Below, piece after piece: positions 1 to 10,575 of a stretch of 64,000 nucleotides of DNA (the first letter of the stretch is position 1; every line of letters starts with the position of its first letter). Location: assembly GCA_033816765.1 (NCBI GenBank), contig CM066292.1, positions 3,968,001 through 4,032,000 on the forward strand, read 5' to 3'. A model generated the notes under the pieces. That model was not told the DNA's origin. It did no database searches and saw only the letters and a program-made list of their open reading frames with translations. The translations under genes and the position numbers were made by a program. The stretch comes from Nothopassalora personata. Lineage: Eukaryota; Ascomycota; Dothideomycetes; Mycosphaerellales; Mycosphaerellaceae.

Positions 1-1
1 C

Positions 2-361
2 GTGCCGATTTGGCGCCTGCATTTCAAGACACCGGATACGCCGCTGGAGTACGTATCGTGGCGTGGCATCCCGCACACCTCGGACACTCGATACACTTGG
101 GCATCGAAGCAAGTGCCATTCGAGGTCACCGGTCAGATCTACCACGCATACCTCGCCAGCTTCGTCGCCACTGGTGACCCGAATGCATTGCGCCTCGAGG
201 GCACTCCCGAGTGGCCGCAGTATGATGGCAGCAAGGGCGCAAATGCCGAGCAGCTTCTGGTGAATCCAGGCAACTTTACAGTGGTGGAGCGAGACTCGTA
301 CCGCAGAGCCCAGTGTGATTTTTGGAACGACGAGCAGCGTGCTGTCCGGCTGAACAAGTAG
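2..361 (+). CDS. Type-B carboxylesterase/lipase, C-terminal part
   Basis: This is the last 119 codons of a gene that begins before the window. The reading frame is open from base 2 to a TAG at 359-361. The GIPHTSD segment (about residues 22-28 of the visible part) matches the catalytic-histidine region of type-B carboxylesterases (alpha/beta hydrolase fold, Ser-Glu/Asp-His triad). The downstream IYHAYLASFVATGDPN and WPQYD segments are typical of the family's final helix. Such enzymes hydrolyse carboxylic esters and in fungi are often secreted, but the signal peptide, the nucleophile elbow (GESAG) and the acid residue are all outside the window. The substrate cannot be inferred. Family assignment is fairly sure; subfamily is unknown. 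Confidence 0.85.
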   Translation: MPIWRLHFKTPDTPLEYVSWRGIPHTSDTRYTWASKQVPFEVTGQIYHAYLASFVATGDPNALRLEGTPEWPQYDGSKGANAEQLLVNPGNFTVVERDSYRRAQCDFWNDEQRAVRLNK

Positions 362-486
362 TCGGGATACGAGGCGCCGTGCAGATGACATGCGTGGACA
401 TTCGCTCGTAGAACCGGACGGGTTAGTAGAAGCTTTGCATGTCATTGCTGGAGGGTTAATGTTAGAACTCAAAGATGGGGAGAAGG

Positions 487-790
487 TCACCCTGAACGAA
501 AGGGTTTGCAGATGGGCCGTTTTGATCGTGCGGCCTTCGTCACTGCTGCGAAATTGGCATTTAGTTCGCCTGTGTTACTCAAGATTGGTGCCAGGCCGGC
601 GGCGTTGATGACAGCGGCGTAGTCATATGGCAGTATAGCGCTCTTGATGTTGTCGCTGTCGAGCCGCGCACAACAGCAGTAGCGCATGCTTTGGCTTCTT
701 CAGGTAGACTACGACTTGATGGTCGTGTGCAACCAGCGAACGGAATAGTCGGGATCCAACGTTCCCGGTCGCACCTGGGAGGTGGAGCGT
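487..790 (-). pseudogene. Remnant of NmrA-like NAD(P)-binding Rossmann protein
   Basis: On the minus strand a frame beginning near 790 reads LPGATGNVGSRLFRSLVAHD, which carries the GATGxxG dinucleotide-binding motif of the atypical short-chain dehydrogenase/NmrA class. After about 25 residues the frame changes. A second minus frame continues as DNIKSAILPYDYAAVINAAG and then LSNTGELNANFAAVTKAA, the expected next part of the same fold, and ends at 487. The two pieces overlap in different frames, so at least one frameshift separates them. The C-terminal half is absent. The piece is too short for a working enzyme, so I call it a decayed gene. No RIP pattern is visible here, so decay was by ordinary mutation. 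Confidence 0.6.
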
Positions 791-795
791 GTGAA

Positions 796-2170
796 TAGTG
801 AGCTGTTGTGGCGATGCAGGGCGAGTCTTGCAAGACTGGTGTGCGACGGCTTTGCTGAGGTGTTCTAGTTCGCTTATATCATGACTTTGCTTACCTGTAA
901 TGCCTGCATTGCGCCGTCTCTCGACAGTGTGATGAAGTCGGCGCCGAATCGATGACCAACAGTGAGATAGCTTGTGAAGGAGTAGATGTTTGGAGCGGCA
1001 GGAGAAGCCACATTCCGTTGGGATTTTGATCAGCCCACATTTCATGCTGTTTGACTAGTAAGTCTGTCACCTGCTACATGACCTCGTCTGACTTGCAACC
1101 AGCATCGCAATCTACACAATCACAAGGGGAACTACACATATCTCAAAGACGTCTCTACGCATCAGGCATGGATCCTTCTGCGCAAACGATATGGCTAATG
1201 TTCGGGCCGCCATTGCGCCTTGCGAGAACATGACAGCAGCTGGGCTACTTGGCAGACCCGGCGGCGACTCGTGCGCAGATGTCTTCAAGCCGATGTTGCT
1301 GTCCTGCCGTGTAGACTGCGTGCTTGCATGTGGTGGTGGTGCTGCTGTCTTCTCGACTCGGCTCGCCGCCAACTTCGCCCGGCCATCCGTTCTCTTACAG
1401 AGCGCAGTCCAGTCCATATGTACCACACTGAGATTATACTACGAGGTAGATCACGCCATGAAGCTAGCTCTGCAATGCAGCATATCCTCCTTTAAGTTAG
1501 CAGGCCCTGTAGCAGACACTCGCTTTATCGTTTCTCCCTCAAGTAGTAGGGTTCAAGAAAACTCTACTATAGATAAGCCTAGAATGACGAGGATATAGGC
1601 TGTAATCACACTGCTGCTCACATCCCTCGAGCAATATCCTGAGTTAGACAGAATCACAGCGGCGCCTACAAGACCTTCACATATGTCCCTTTTTCGTGCA
1701 GTCATAGGTCACCAAATCACAAGCTTCACCACCATCGAGGGCTCAGATGTCTGCATTGCTCGTACTATGACGGAACATCGCTTTACCATTGCACCATAGA
1801 CGAGACGACACGTCTTCTCAGGTACGAACAGCCATCGTCCAACCACATAATTCAGCATGTCAAGATTGCCATTGTACAAACAGCTGTCTGCTGGGATGAA
1901 GCTCGATCGGGTGTCATGACATACATCCGCCAGAGCATGCCGCTGCAGCACCGCACGATCGCATTAATGCATCTGGTTCTCACCATTGGCATGCATGATG
2001 TCGCGATTGAGAGCACGATCCTTTCATATAGTGTGACGCTCTTTCCTAGAACACATTGGCTGACAACCGCTGAGACTTCCACAGGGTAGACATCACGAAT
2101 TACCACAACCACAACCTCACGGGATCGTACAATCTGTAGTGCTTGCCTGCGCTGGGTAGATGCCGGGCCA
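796..2170. other. Intergenic region, nothing recognised
   Basis: Only short overlapping frames are present on both strands, with no recognisable domain, consistent intron signals or repeat structure. It lies between the Rossmann pseudogene and the beta-propeller gene. Some decayed coding sequence may be hidden at about 1700-2110. Confidence 0.5.
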
Positions 2171-2175
2171 GCGAG

Positions 2176-2181
2176 TATAAG
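2176..2181 (+). promoter_or_regulatory. TATA-like box of the beta-propeller gene
   Basis: A TATAAG element lies about 80 bases before the ATG chosen for the beta-propeller gene, a plausible distance for a fungal core promoter. It is only positional evidence. Confidence 0.4.
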
Positions 2182-2258
2182 ACGACCCTACAAGAAGCGA
2201 CCTTGTGCCGGTGCTACTAGCCACATATCGAGCCGATTCCACCGCGCGAGCTTACGAC

Positions 2259-3542
2259 ATGTGGTCTTCCCTATCAATAGCAATCACGTGCCTAAGCTGT
2301 CTATGCATGTCCTTGCCCACAACACAACAGGAAGAGCAAATATACCATCCAGAACAGCGCTGCGGCAACAATGGTACTCTAGCGCCCCCTCAGAAAACCC
2401 TTTCCAATGTTCGCACGGCCTTCCTCGACCTACCAGCCCAGCCGAATGGCCTCATCTACGCCCCTAGCTTCGGAGGTATTGCTTTCGCCTCCCTCACGCC
2501 GCCCACCGGCGAAGCCAGCCCTGCGTCGATCGCCGTCTTGAACACCACCTCGTTCCAGCCAACCCTTCTCCATCAAATCTTCTTCCCCTACGAGTTTGGC
2601 GAGACCAAGAAAGGTGAGCGACAGACAACTCCACCGACGCAGATCGCCCTAACGCCGGATGAACGGTACCTCTACGTGGCGTACACTTACGGAGCCTACG
2701 TACTAGACACTGCTCGTGTCGTTAACAACGAACACGACGCCTTCGTTGGCTACTTGAACGGCACCACCAAAGATCGATCCTCTGGCCACGGAGCTTTTGA
2801 CATTACCCTATCCCCCGACGCAACATACGCGTTCGTCGCGCAGGAGTACGGTCCAGACCGCGAGGCTCTGATTGGCAACATCGACGTCTTCCGGATCGAG
2901 GCCGAGCCTGACCGCCCGGGCAACATCACCGGAACCTCCCTGGGCCATCTCTCGCTCCACGAGCTGGTGACCAACAGCGTCCTGTCTCCAAGCGGCAAAA
3001 CCCTTTACGCCACCAGTGCACAAGAGGCCCCCAACGTATTCCACGGGACCTTGAGCGTCATCGACGTTGCCACGTTGGAACAGACACCCGGCGCAGCTCT
3101 ACGGGGCGAAATAGCAGCAGGCTGTGGCAGTATCCGAGCCATCGTCTCGAAAGACGGAAAGACGATCTGGGTCACCGCACGCTATGACAACAGCTTACTG
3201 GCCTTTGATGCAGCCAAGATCCTCTCGGATCCACACAATGCGCTGGTGGCCAACGTCACAGTCGGCACCTCTCCCGTGGGCTTGACCTTTGCGAACGACG
3301 AGACTCGCATCCTCACTGCGGACGGGGACAGATTTGATGTCGAGGGCGCCACGACGGGAATCTCTGTCGTGGATGTGGAAGCTGCGCTTGCCGGTCAGGA
3401 GGGTCAGAAGAGTGTCCTCGGCAGGATACCCACGGGGCTTTTCCCGCGGAACTTGGTCTTGAGTCCCGAGGGTGATGGTGTGCTTGTTGCAGTCTTTGAG
3501 TCGAGCGCCGTCCAGGTCATCGACACTGCGACGCTGCCTTGA
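2259..3542 (+). CDS. Secreted YVTN/lactonase-like beta-propeller protein
   Basis: A single-exon gene of 427 codons. I chose the ATG at 2259 rather than the in-frame GTG at 2205, because the ATG gives a clean signal peptide: MWSS, then a hydrophobic run ITCLSCLCM, then a polar region. The rest consists of repeated blades with the pattern (T/S)PDxxYxYVA or SPSGKTLYATS followed by a strand and a VIDVATLE-type turn. Examples are TPDERYLYVAYTYG, SPDATYAFVAQEYG, SKDGKTIWVTARYDNSLLAFD and LSPEGDGVLVAVFESSAVQVID. This is the YncE/surface-layer/lactonase type of seven-bladed propeller. It is probably extracellular or cell-wall associated. No catalytic residues can be assigned, so a lactonase reaction is not claimed. 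Confidence 0.8.
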   Translation: MWSSLSIAITCLSCLCMSLPTTQQEEQIYHPEQRCGNNGTLAPPQKTLSNVRTAFLDLPAQPNGLIYAPSFGGIAFASLTPPTGEASPASIAVLNTTSFQPTLLHQIFFPYEFGETKKGERQTTPPTQIALTPDERYLYVAYTYGAYVLDTARVVNNEHDAFVGYLNGTTKDRSSGHGAFDITLSPDATYAFVAQEYGPDREALIGNIDVFRIEAEPDRPGNITGTSLGHLSLHELVTNSVLSPSGKTLYATSAQEAPNVFHGTLSVIDVATLEQTPGAALRGEIAAGCGSIRAIVSKDGKTIWVTARYDNSLLAFDAAKILSDPHNALVANVTVGTSPVGLTFANDETRILTADGDRFDVEGATTGISVVDVEAALAGQEGQKSVLGRIPTGLFPRNLVLSPEGDGVLVAVFESSAVQVIDTATLP

Positions 3543-3799
3543 AGACGATGCTACGGGGCTGCCGCACTTCATGATGGGTGGTGATCGGTATATAACGAAC
3601 ACGGATGATCCGGATCCTAGACCACAACTTCCCGCATCACAGTCTCTCATCTTCACGACTTTACGTCTTCCACGCGCCTCAACCCCCAGGCCCCTTCCCA
3701 CCAGGACCGTTCAAATCCACATCAGATCGATTCGCCACCTCCAAACCCAGCTTAACATAACCTTCCAAAACAGCCGCACTAAACCCCGTCGGTAAATAA

Positions 3800-4791
3800 T
3801 CACTTATCCCCCCCCCCCCACCCCGTCTCATACTGGCATTTCTCCAACCTCTCCCTCAACCTCTCAAGATCCCACAACTCCTCCAACGCCCTAAACAGAT
3901 ACCGTTTCAAACTCCGCCTTCCAATCTTGACAAGCCCATCCAAATTTCTCATCCCCTCCCAGCCAATGCTGCTGTACAGGTCTGCAGCGACGGGGACCTC
4001 TAGACGGCGTCTGATATTTCGGTGGCACTTGACTCTTGCGTGTGCGGACGCAGCGGCTGGGGTAGTAGTTTTGGATTTCGTGGAAGGTGTGGAAGCCGTG
4101 GATGTGGGATTTCCATTTGGGTTTCTTGTAAAATTTTCTGCGATTCGACGATGGGCAGGATGGAGTCCCCGAGGGGAGCTGGACCTGATGGTGGGCATGT
4201 CGCGGGCGGTCCGGGCGAGGGTTGTGGTGAGGATTTCGAGGAAGGAGATCATGGTGGAAGTGACGATGCCGGGCCTTTGCTGGGGTTGACGAAGGATTAG
4301 GGGGAGCTGGATGCTGGTTCGTATAGGGTGGTCTTGCTATCGATCACTGGAGCGCCATTGTCACTGACGCAGATGACCAGCGTATTGTCTTCCAAGCTAA
4401 GCCGCGTTCCTTCAGCGTCGTGAGAACCAAGCCAAGATCGCGATACATCCAGCCTCCAGGTCGACTTGTAGTGCTGCACCGGCTCAGTCATCAGCTCCGA
4501 CACATCAGTGATTAAAGAAGGGACTTCCACATCCTCGACCTTGAAGTCAGAGACCTCCAATCCAGCCTTAATCACTTCCCGGCGCATCGTTCGCAAAGCC
4601 CTCCCTCGTGTCATCACGATGCGGAGCATGGAAGCCTACAGTAAGATGAAAAGGTCTCGTCGGCCTCCACAAAGAATGCATCAGCTCGACTCGCGACCCA
4701 CCTCATATCTCGACTTGGACTGTCCTCGAACACTTCCCAATGATACGCAGCACGTGGCCCAACATGTACCTTCCCGATGATTCCATTTCAT
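3800..4791 (-). CDS. Hypothetical protein, probable three-exon gene
   Basis: Three minus-strand frames can be joined by two introns with fungal signals, all in phase 0. Exon 1 runs 4791-4702 (MKWNHREG start). Intron 1 is 4701-4636 (GTGGGT to CTGTAG). Exon 2 is 4635-4348. Intron 2 is 4347-4280, starting GTGATC, with a CTAAT branch-like site 17 bases before CCCCAG. Exon 3 is 4279-3800. The result is 285 residues and the total exon length is divisible by three. The C-terminal part is rich in charged and aromatic residues (SSIGWEGMRNLDGLVKIG, then ALEELWDLERLRERLEKC) and may form helices. I do not recognise the family. Exon 2 alone ends at a natural-looking stop at 4297, so a gene ending there is the main alternative. 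Confidence 0.35.
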
Positions 4792-5854
4792 AGTCTAAAG
4801 CGATGAAGAGCCTGGACACCGCCTCGAAGTGTTAAATTGTCTGCAAGTGGTTCCAGCCATGTTGGCGGCCGTACGGTAGGCATGGTGTCCAGTCTATATG
4901 GTTCTGCGACTTCCACTGCAGGAGGCGTTGCTGGCAAAGGCGTTCGTGAAGCGTGTACCTGAAGCAGCCAGGGCGTCAATATTCAGTGAGGTGATGGAAC
5001 TTTTTGCCGTGACAGTTGAGCTATAGACCTAACTCGTCATCGATCAAGAGCAGGACGTTCCTCTGTTTACAAATGATTGTGATTGCGACTCTCGAAAGAA
5101 GATGACTCCAAATGTCGCTAAATTTAGTCGTTGCCGCCCTCGACAAAGGTCACCTTCTTTAGACGCCTGGCAGTACCGCGTCCTGTTCTCGCAGGCGACG
5201 ACTTCTACACAGTAGATAGGGCAGACCACGCTCTATAGCGACACTAGTCTGTAGGCTATACGATCGTTGTAAGATCCAGGCGTAGTGCTCGCAGTAGAAG
5301 GTCAAAAAGCCAGTGCGGCAACGACTAAATTTACCGACCCTCGGTCGAAGTGAGCACTCGGCATGCGAGATGTTAGCGGGGCACCAAGGTGAAGATGTTG
5401 CTCATTCAATACTTCTCTTAGCTTGCATTGCGCACGCCATTGTGTGGAGCAGGAGCTTCGTGGCATGGGTCTTATGTCAACGGCGAGACGACGCTCTACC
5501 TAGTGGAACGCTGCAACAATATGTGTCTTGCGTCTGGTTATAGCAATAGTATGCTCTTACAAAAAGTCGTAAAGATACGAGACCGGTGACCAAGACGCAA
5601 CCTCCGCGCTCTTGAGTTATATCTCCTCTTCCTCAGTGAAGAGTTTCTGGTTGTCGCTCGTACAAAGGGTGTCGGCTCATCAGTGACACCTTCTGCACCG
5701 ATGAAGTTGTTTCGTGGGACTCGCCTTGAGTTGTGACCGTAGAGTGTCGTGAGTACACACTGACAGAATCCATGTGCTTTGCCGCATCGTGGATACCGCT
5801 GTGGGCCACAGTTGTACTCGTCCTGAAATGTGCAGCCGGGCTGCATTTGGAGCA
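4792..5854. other. Intergenic region with a dispersed inverted repeat
   Basis: No convincing gene is seen. The main structure is the imperfect inverted repeat at 5115-5336, listed separately. Short frames on both strands overlap it and share the peptide RQRLNL because of the repeat. Confidence 0.5.
5115..5336. repeat. Imperfect inverted repeat, MITE-like
   Basis: The 19-mer TAAATTTAGTCGTTGCCGC at about 5119-5137 returns as its reverse complement at about 5315-5334. Further in, a CCTTCTTT...CGCCTGG stretch on the left has a looser inverted partner on the right (5270-5305). The arms enclose about 180 bases. I see no clear target-site duplication, so this could be a decayed MITE or an inverted fragment of one sequence. 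Confidence 0.45.
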
Positions 5855-8495
5855 CTACTCCAACAGCTCTTGAGCCTGTTTCTTCTTTCGCTCCTTGAGT
5901 CGATCCTCTTTCTTGAAAAAAGCGTTGCGTGGCTTCGCCAAAGCCTTGTTGGCAGCGCCCTTCTTGCCTTCGATGTACGCCATGCTATCGCCGCCAGCAA
6001 GGTTGGACAATGTTCCTGCCTGCCGTCTGACCCCAGAGCCCTTCTTCTGCGACTTTCCGACGCCCTTGTCGTTCCAAAGATTGTCTTTGATGTCTTCCGC
6101 ATCACCGGCAGTGTCGGACTGCAGCAAGACGTCCTGCAACAGATCCATGCGGTCATGCTGATTGTTGTAATGTAAGCCCGGCATATCTGCAAGACCTTTG
6201 AAATGCGTGATGACCTTGAATGCATAACCTTGATCGACGAGGAATGCTTGTCGTTTTGAGGAATAGTACATCTCGTTGGTGTCTTTGCTGACCAGACTAT
6301 AGAAAAATGCATTGAAGCCCTCGTCGTTACGACGCTTGGCTCGAAGGATTCGACCTAGTCGTTGCGCTTCCTGACGTCGTGACCCATAGTGCGACGAGAC
6401 TTGAATCAAGCAAGTGGCTTCTGGTAGGTCCAGCGATGTGTCGCCAATCTTGGACAGGAAGATGGTCGAGACTGCGTCGTTTTGCTGGAAGTTCTGAAGA
6501 ACGAGCTCGCGCTCACGCTGGCTAGTGTCGCCAAAGATGTATGGCTTGGTCAACCCTTCCGCGTACCGCTTCAACGCGTACACGTTGTCAGAGAAGACAA
6601 TGATCTTGTCGCCACGCCTCTCGTGGTAGTCGATGAGGTACTGGCAAGCCTGATACTTCCGTGGGTTCATGGTTGATAGCAAGCCACGCTTGTTGGTCGA
6701 CTTTGCCTCCAGGTAGGCCTTGTAGAACTCGGTTGTCATGGGGCACCATACTTCGGCGCACTGGACACGAGCAATATGGCCCTCCTCGCTGAGTTGCAGC
6801 CAATTGGCTTCGTAGAGCTTGGGCCCGATGAGAAAGTTCAAATCCTTGATCTTGTCATCTTCTCGCAACAGCGTCGCTGTCAGACCCAACTTGGAATGTG
6901 TCTTGATGCGCTCAGTGACTCGTCGGAACATGTCTGCGGGCACGACATGCACCTCGTCCAAGATCATCAGTCCCCACTCCCGACCCGTGATGAAGTCCAT
7001 GACTTTCGCGCTGTCGTGCGCGCGCCGCGTGCTCTGGGTAACCATGCTGTAAGTGCAAATGATGACTCCGGCCTTGTTATGCAGCGACTGCTTCTCCCCA
7101 GATGTGAAGATGGCAATGTCGTCAGGGTCGATATTAGACCACTTCTTGAACTCTTCCTTCCACTGCACGGCGCTCATCGCACTTGTACACAGCACAATGG
7201 TACTCTTAGCGATTGTGCAAGCGGCAGTGATACCAACCAGTGTCTTTCCTGCACCACAAGGCAGCACAATGATGCCACTTCTAGCACGTCCATTACCGAA
7301 CATCTTGGCCAGCGCCTGCTCTTGGTAATATCGAATCTGCACGACGGGTCGAAGCTTGATGTCAAGCTTCGCGTTGAGCTCGTCGGCGTGGAAGTCGTAC
7401 TCTTCAGTCAGTGGTAACTTGAGCTCGACATTGCAACGTTCTTGCACCGTCTGGATTTTCGAGCCCTGGATCTCGAAGGAGTGCACCAGGTCGGCCTCAT
7501 CATCATCTTCTTCCTCATCCTCTCGAAGGAACGCAGCCATATCTTTTTCGGCCTCGCGGCCCCCAAATTCATCATCAGACTCGTCATCGTCTTTTTCTCG
7601 CTTCTGTGCCTGTCTCGCCTGCTCGTGCGCCTCTGCCTCCTTCATGCGAGCGGCCTCGGCGGTACCTTGGATGAGCATATTGCCGCGCTTGGCAGCTTTG
7701 CCCGTCTGCAGCTCATCTGTATCTGCCACTCGACACGCGGCAATCTCCGGGTCTCGCAAGAGCATCTGCAGGACTGACGCATCGCTGCTCTCGACATAGT
7801 ATCTGTTGTGTTTCAAGACGAGCCTTACCTTGCCGAACGACTGCGTGACTTCGCTCACGAATTTGATGATGTTCTCGGGGACGTTCGTCTTGGAGAAGGT
7901 GTCAAGCTCCTGGATGATGTCCTGCTCCGTCAGCCCGACTGACACGGCGGCGAACAAGCTGTGCGCGTTGATCGTGTACTCGTGCATATTCGTCGTCCGG
8001 CTCTGCGGCTCGGCGATATTGATGAGGAAATCTTGCGCGCGCTTGAAGAGGGGCGCAAAGGTCTCGAGGACGACTCGGCCGTTGGCTGGGTCGATCCATA
8101 GCGGGCGCATGTGATGGTCGGCTTTCAGCTCTTCGGTGGAGAAGTCGCGCCCGTGTTTGAAGAGATTACTGGCGGCGTCGCTCCCACTGTGGGCGACGTA
8201 GGATTGCGGTTGGTATTTCTTGACTACAGCTACAACATGACGTCCCGTCAGCGCCCCTTCACAAGCCGACAGTGCACACACACGCTCTCTCGCTCCCTCT
8301 CTCCAGAATGCCACACCTACTGTCGTACTTCCTCGGCGCCGCTCTCTCTCCTTCGCTCATCTCTTCACTGACAGCGCCCTCCGAGTCGTAGTCATCGTCG
8401 CTCATGCTCTGCGGCGTGTTGACGCCTGATGCGACCCGCTTCGACGGCCGCGCATACGCATTCGGTGCCGTGGATCCCTTCCGCTTCGGCGCCAT
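5855..8495 (-). CDS. SSL2: TFIIH helicase subunit XPB/Ssl2 (DNA 3'-5' translocase)
   Basis: Two exons: 8495-8321 and 8229-5855. The intron 8320-8230 starts GTAGGT and ends TTGTAG; an alternative acceptor 6 bases on (CTGTAG) also keeps frame. The product is about 849 residues, close to yeast Ssl2 and slightly longer than human XPB. Exon 1 gives a charged N-terminus (MAPKRKG..., acidic DDDYDSEG). The central N-terminal domain has RPLWIDPANGRVVLETFAPL and LVLKHNRYYVES. Then come Walker A LPCGAGKT (about residue 380), DEVH box LMILDEVHVVPAD, motif III LGLTATLLRED (the XPB RED motif) and motif VI QRLGRILRAKRR. XPB is an ATP-driven translocase that opens promoters in RNA polymerase II initiation and acts in nucleotide excision repair. 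All key motifs are intact. The outer transposon G begins 178 bases upstream of this start codon. Confidence 0.96.
8230..8320 (-). other. Intron of the XPB gene
   Basis: The donor GTAGGT (8320-8315) follows codons for KYD. A CTGAC branch-like element lies about 17 bases before the acceptor TTGTAG at 8230. Removing it joins the acidic N-terminal exon to the conserved KKYQPQS segment in frame. The nearby acceptor at 8224 is a possible alternative. Confidence 0.8.
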
Positions 8496-8672
8496 TTCAC
8501 GGTGATGGCGATATCGAGACAGTTTCGGCGCTTGATTCTGCCCGTGGTCTGTGGTAGTGATATCGTGGGCGTCGTGGTGAGAGTGAGAAATGGTAGAGCA
8601 GTGAGCGGCTGTGGCCTCAAGTAACCCGCTGCAGTGAGTGACGGGTACAGCCGCGCCGCCTAAAGTGAACGG

Positions 8673-8730
8673 CAGTGGCCTAGGCTTACAAAACCGGCAA
8701 TTACGCTTATTCGAAATCCTCACTCGCTGC
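8673..8730 (+). repeat. Left terminal inverted repeat of element G
   Basis: This end pairs with the reversed right end at 63899-63956. The core GGCTTACAAAACCGGCAA is identical in both, and the next 30 bases match loosely. Differences are mostly of C/T or G/A type. Confidence 0.7.
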
Positions 8731-9119
8731 ACTCGCTCTTCCTTAACAATAGCATTAACAATAGCACAACAATAGTAATACTGCTGCGACTCGCTATTAT
8801 CGCCTATAATCGTAGCGAGTCACGGCGGTAGCCTATTCCTCCTACTACGTAGGTAAGTTAGGCTCCTTAATAATAGTAGATAGTAAGTATTAAGGAGCTT
8901 ACCTTACTTACTATTATTATATTATAGCGGCGGGTATATTAACTTCTACTACTATTACTATTTCTTTAACTCTATACTTATCGATATATATAAATCTAAC
9001 TATAGACGACTTACTTAGCGATATTAGCCTTAGAATAATAATAACGATAGTAACAGCGATAGCGACAGCGATAGTACACTTAATCCGCGCTTACCCTTAT
9101 AAACGCGGTTATTACTATA
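8731..9119 (+). other. Left subterminal region of G
   Basis: A TpA-rich stretch with several copies of ACTCGC/GCGAGT close to the end (about 8722-8822), like the tandem array next to the right end. I see no gene start that survives RIP. Confidence 0.4.
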
Positions 9120-9365
9120 GCTTACAATAGCGTAAGTACGATTCCGACTCGTTAGGCGTACGTAGGTAGACTAATAAACCTATAGTATATACCGACGCCC
9201 TCGTACTGCCGATACCGACGATTTCTACTACGTAAGCGAGTTAATATAGGTATAATAGCTAGGAGACTCGTAGAAGATAGATAAGGGTAGTATAAAGGTT
9301 ACGAAGAATAATTTACGTAAGTTTAACTAGGCTAGCCGTATTATAGAGACTAAAGAGGGTATATA
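9120..9365 (+). pseudogene. Element G protein 1, 5' part (RIP-mutated)
   Basis: Reading TAA/TAG as mutated Gln or Trp gives a continuous plus-strand frame that includes PRTADTDDFYYVSELI and then SIKVTKNNLRKFN. It runs to 9365, where copia E is inserted, and continues in frame at 52293 after E. I do not recognise the protein. The start codon has not been located. Confidence 0.45.
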
Positions 9366-9571
9366 TGTCACGATCCAAGCGTGTACCGGCGCTGCAGCCT
9401 AATTAAACCTGAGGTAGCAGCGGCTAAGAATTAGGTGACATTAATTAGTTACCTATAGCCTTTCTATAAGCAGCCCTTTCAATTCTAGCTTAGATACATG
9501 TAATCTACTATCTGCTTTTAAGACACCTTTATAAGCCCATTTTATAACTTCCAACCACTTGTAACGTAATA
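9366..9571 (+). repeat. 5' LTR of element E
   Basis: Starts TGTCACGAT and ends CGTAATA (RIP form of CGTAACA). It is 206 bp, as is the copy at 52082-52287, and the two differ by scattered transitions. Confidence 0.9.
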
Positions 9572-9586
9572 GTTATAAGCCCGACA
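9572..9586 (+). promoter_or_regulatory. Primer binding site of E, half-tRNA iMet type
   Basis: The bases GTTATAAGCCCGAC directly after the LTR equal GTTATGAGCCCGAC with one TG to TA change. The latter is complementary to the initiator-methionine tRNA anticodon arm (GGGCUCAUAAC), the half-tRNA primer known from Drosophila copia and yeast Ty5. Element C has the same site. Confidence 0.65.
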
Positions 9587-9750
9587 GGCGCTTACTAACG
9601 TTCGCTACATAAAACGAAGCCCTAGAGCAGATTTTGCATCGTCATTAAAAACTAGTAGGATCCATTATTATCCTATTAATAACTATTGCACAGCAGTGTA
9701 GTGACCCCAGTAGACCTATAGGAACTTTCATTAGGCCTATTAATACCGTT

Positions 9751-10110
9751 ATGGCGACTACCGAGACACCCGGTAGTACCGGTGCTTTACCGCACGCTAC
9801 TATCGTTCTTAAGAGTTATAACTAATAGGACAAGTTTAACCGTCAGTTAGAGCTCTACGCTAAGTCTCTAAATATCTAGAAGTATGTAGATCCGAACGAC
9901 ACTACTACCGAGCTAACAGAGCCGGTGTACTTAACGTTCGAGCAAATCCAATTAGCATACACTACTAAAGACGCTACGGCTAAAGACAAGGAGCTTATTA
10001 AGCTCCGCTAGTTAGACGCCGACCGTAGGTAGTGGATATATAACATCTTTACGTCCGCAAGGTCTAAATTGGTCACCTACCTAATTAGGACTACTACAGA
10101 GCTAGGCTAG
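9751..10110 (+). pseudogene. Element E gag, 5' part (RIP-mutated)
   Basis: The frame begins MATTETPGSTGAL at 9751 and continues through KFNRQLELYAKSLNI and AYTTKDATAKDKELIKLR to the MULE insertion point at 10110. Internal stops are TAA or TAG at positions where copia gag proteins usually carry Trp or Gln (for example SYN-[Q][W]-DKF). It resumes at 21357 on the other side of the MULE. Confidence 0.75.
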
Positions 10111-10155
10111 GGTAGATACTATTCGCTAGGCGGTAGATTGCTATTTACTAGGCGG
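10111..10155 (+). repeat. MULE left terminal inverted repeat
   Basis: Begins GGTAGATACTATTCGCTAGG. It matches the reverse complement of 21312-21356 with one G/A difference in its first 44 bases. The 8-bp TSD TAGGCTAG lies immediately outside. Confidence 0.85.
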
Positions 10156-10575
10156 TAAGGTAATTCACGATATTACCCTAAGTTGATTTAAGAAGGTGTT
10201 TTTATGTGATAATCTTATCGTTGCTAGGGTGTTTCCTTATTAACTCTAGGTGCGTAGTAACGCACCTTACTGTCGCAATTGTAGAAAATAGTAGCGTTAT
10301 CCGTTTATGGTATTTCTTCTTTTAGAATGCTCGTAATAATGTTACGAAACTGTTTCTTAAATAATATATCGCGATACGTAATGTAGTAATGTTGTTTCGT
10401 AATAGAGAATAATTTTGTGTTTATGTTAATGGAGTTAATAGCGAAGTGCGGAAGAACCCGCGCGGTGTCGGAGCCTTAGCCGTGTCCGCCGACGATTATA
10501 TGTTAATTATTAAAATGCGAGATCCATAGGAAAAGAAGGCTCTTAAGATCAATTCTAAAGCCGTAAGGACGTAAA

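Noticed and set aside
2205..2258. Upstream GTG start for the beta-propeller gene
   Set aside because: Fungal genes start with ATG. The ATG at 2259 gives a clear signal peptide, and the extension does not.
7356..7799. 147-codon frame opposite XPB
   Set aside because: Ser/Arg-rich peptide antisense to the conserved acidic linker of XPB, typical of shadow frames.
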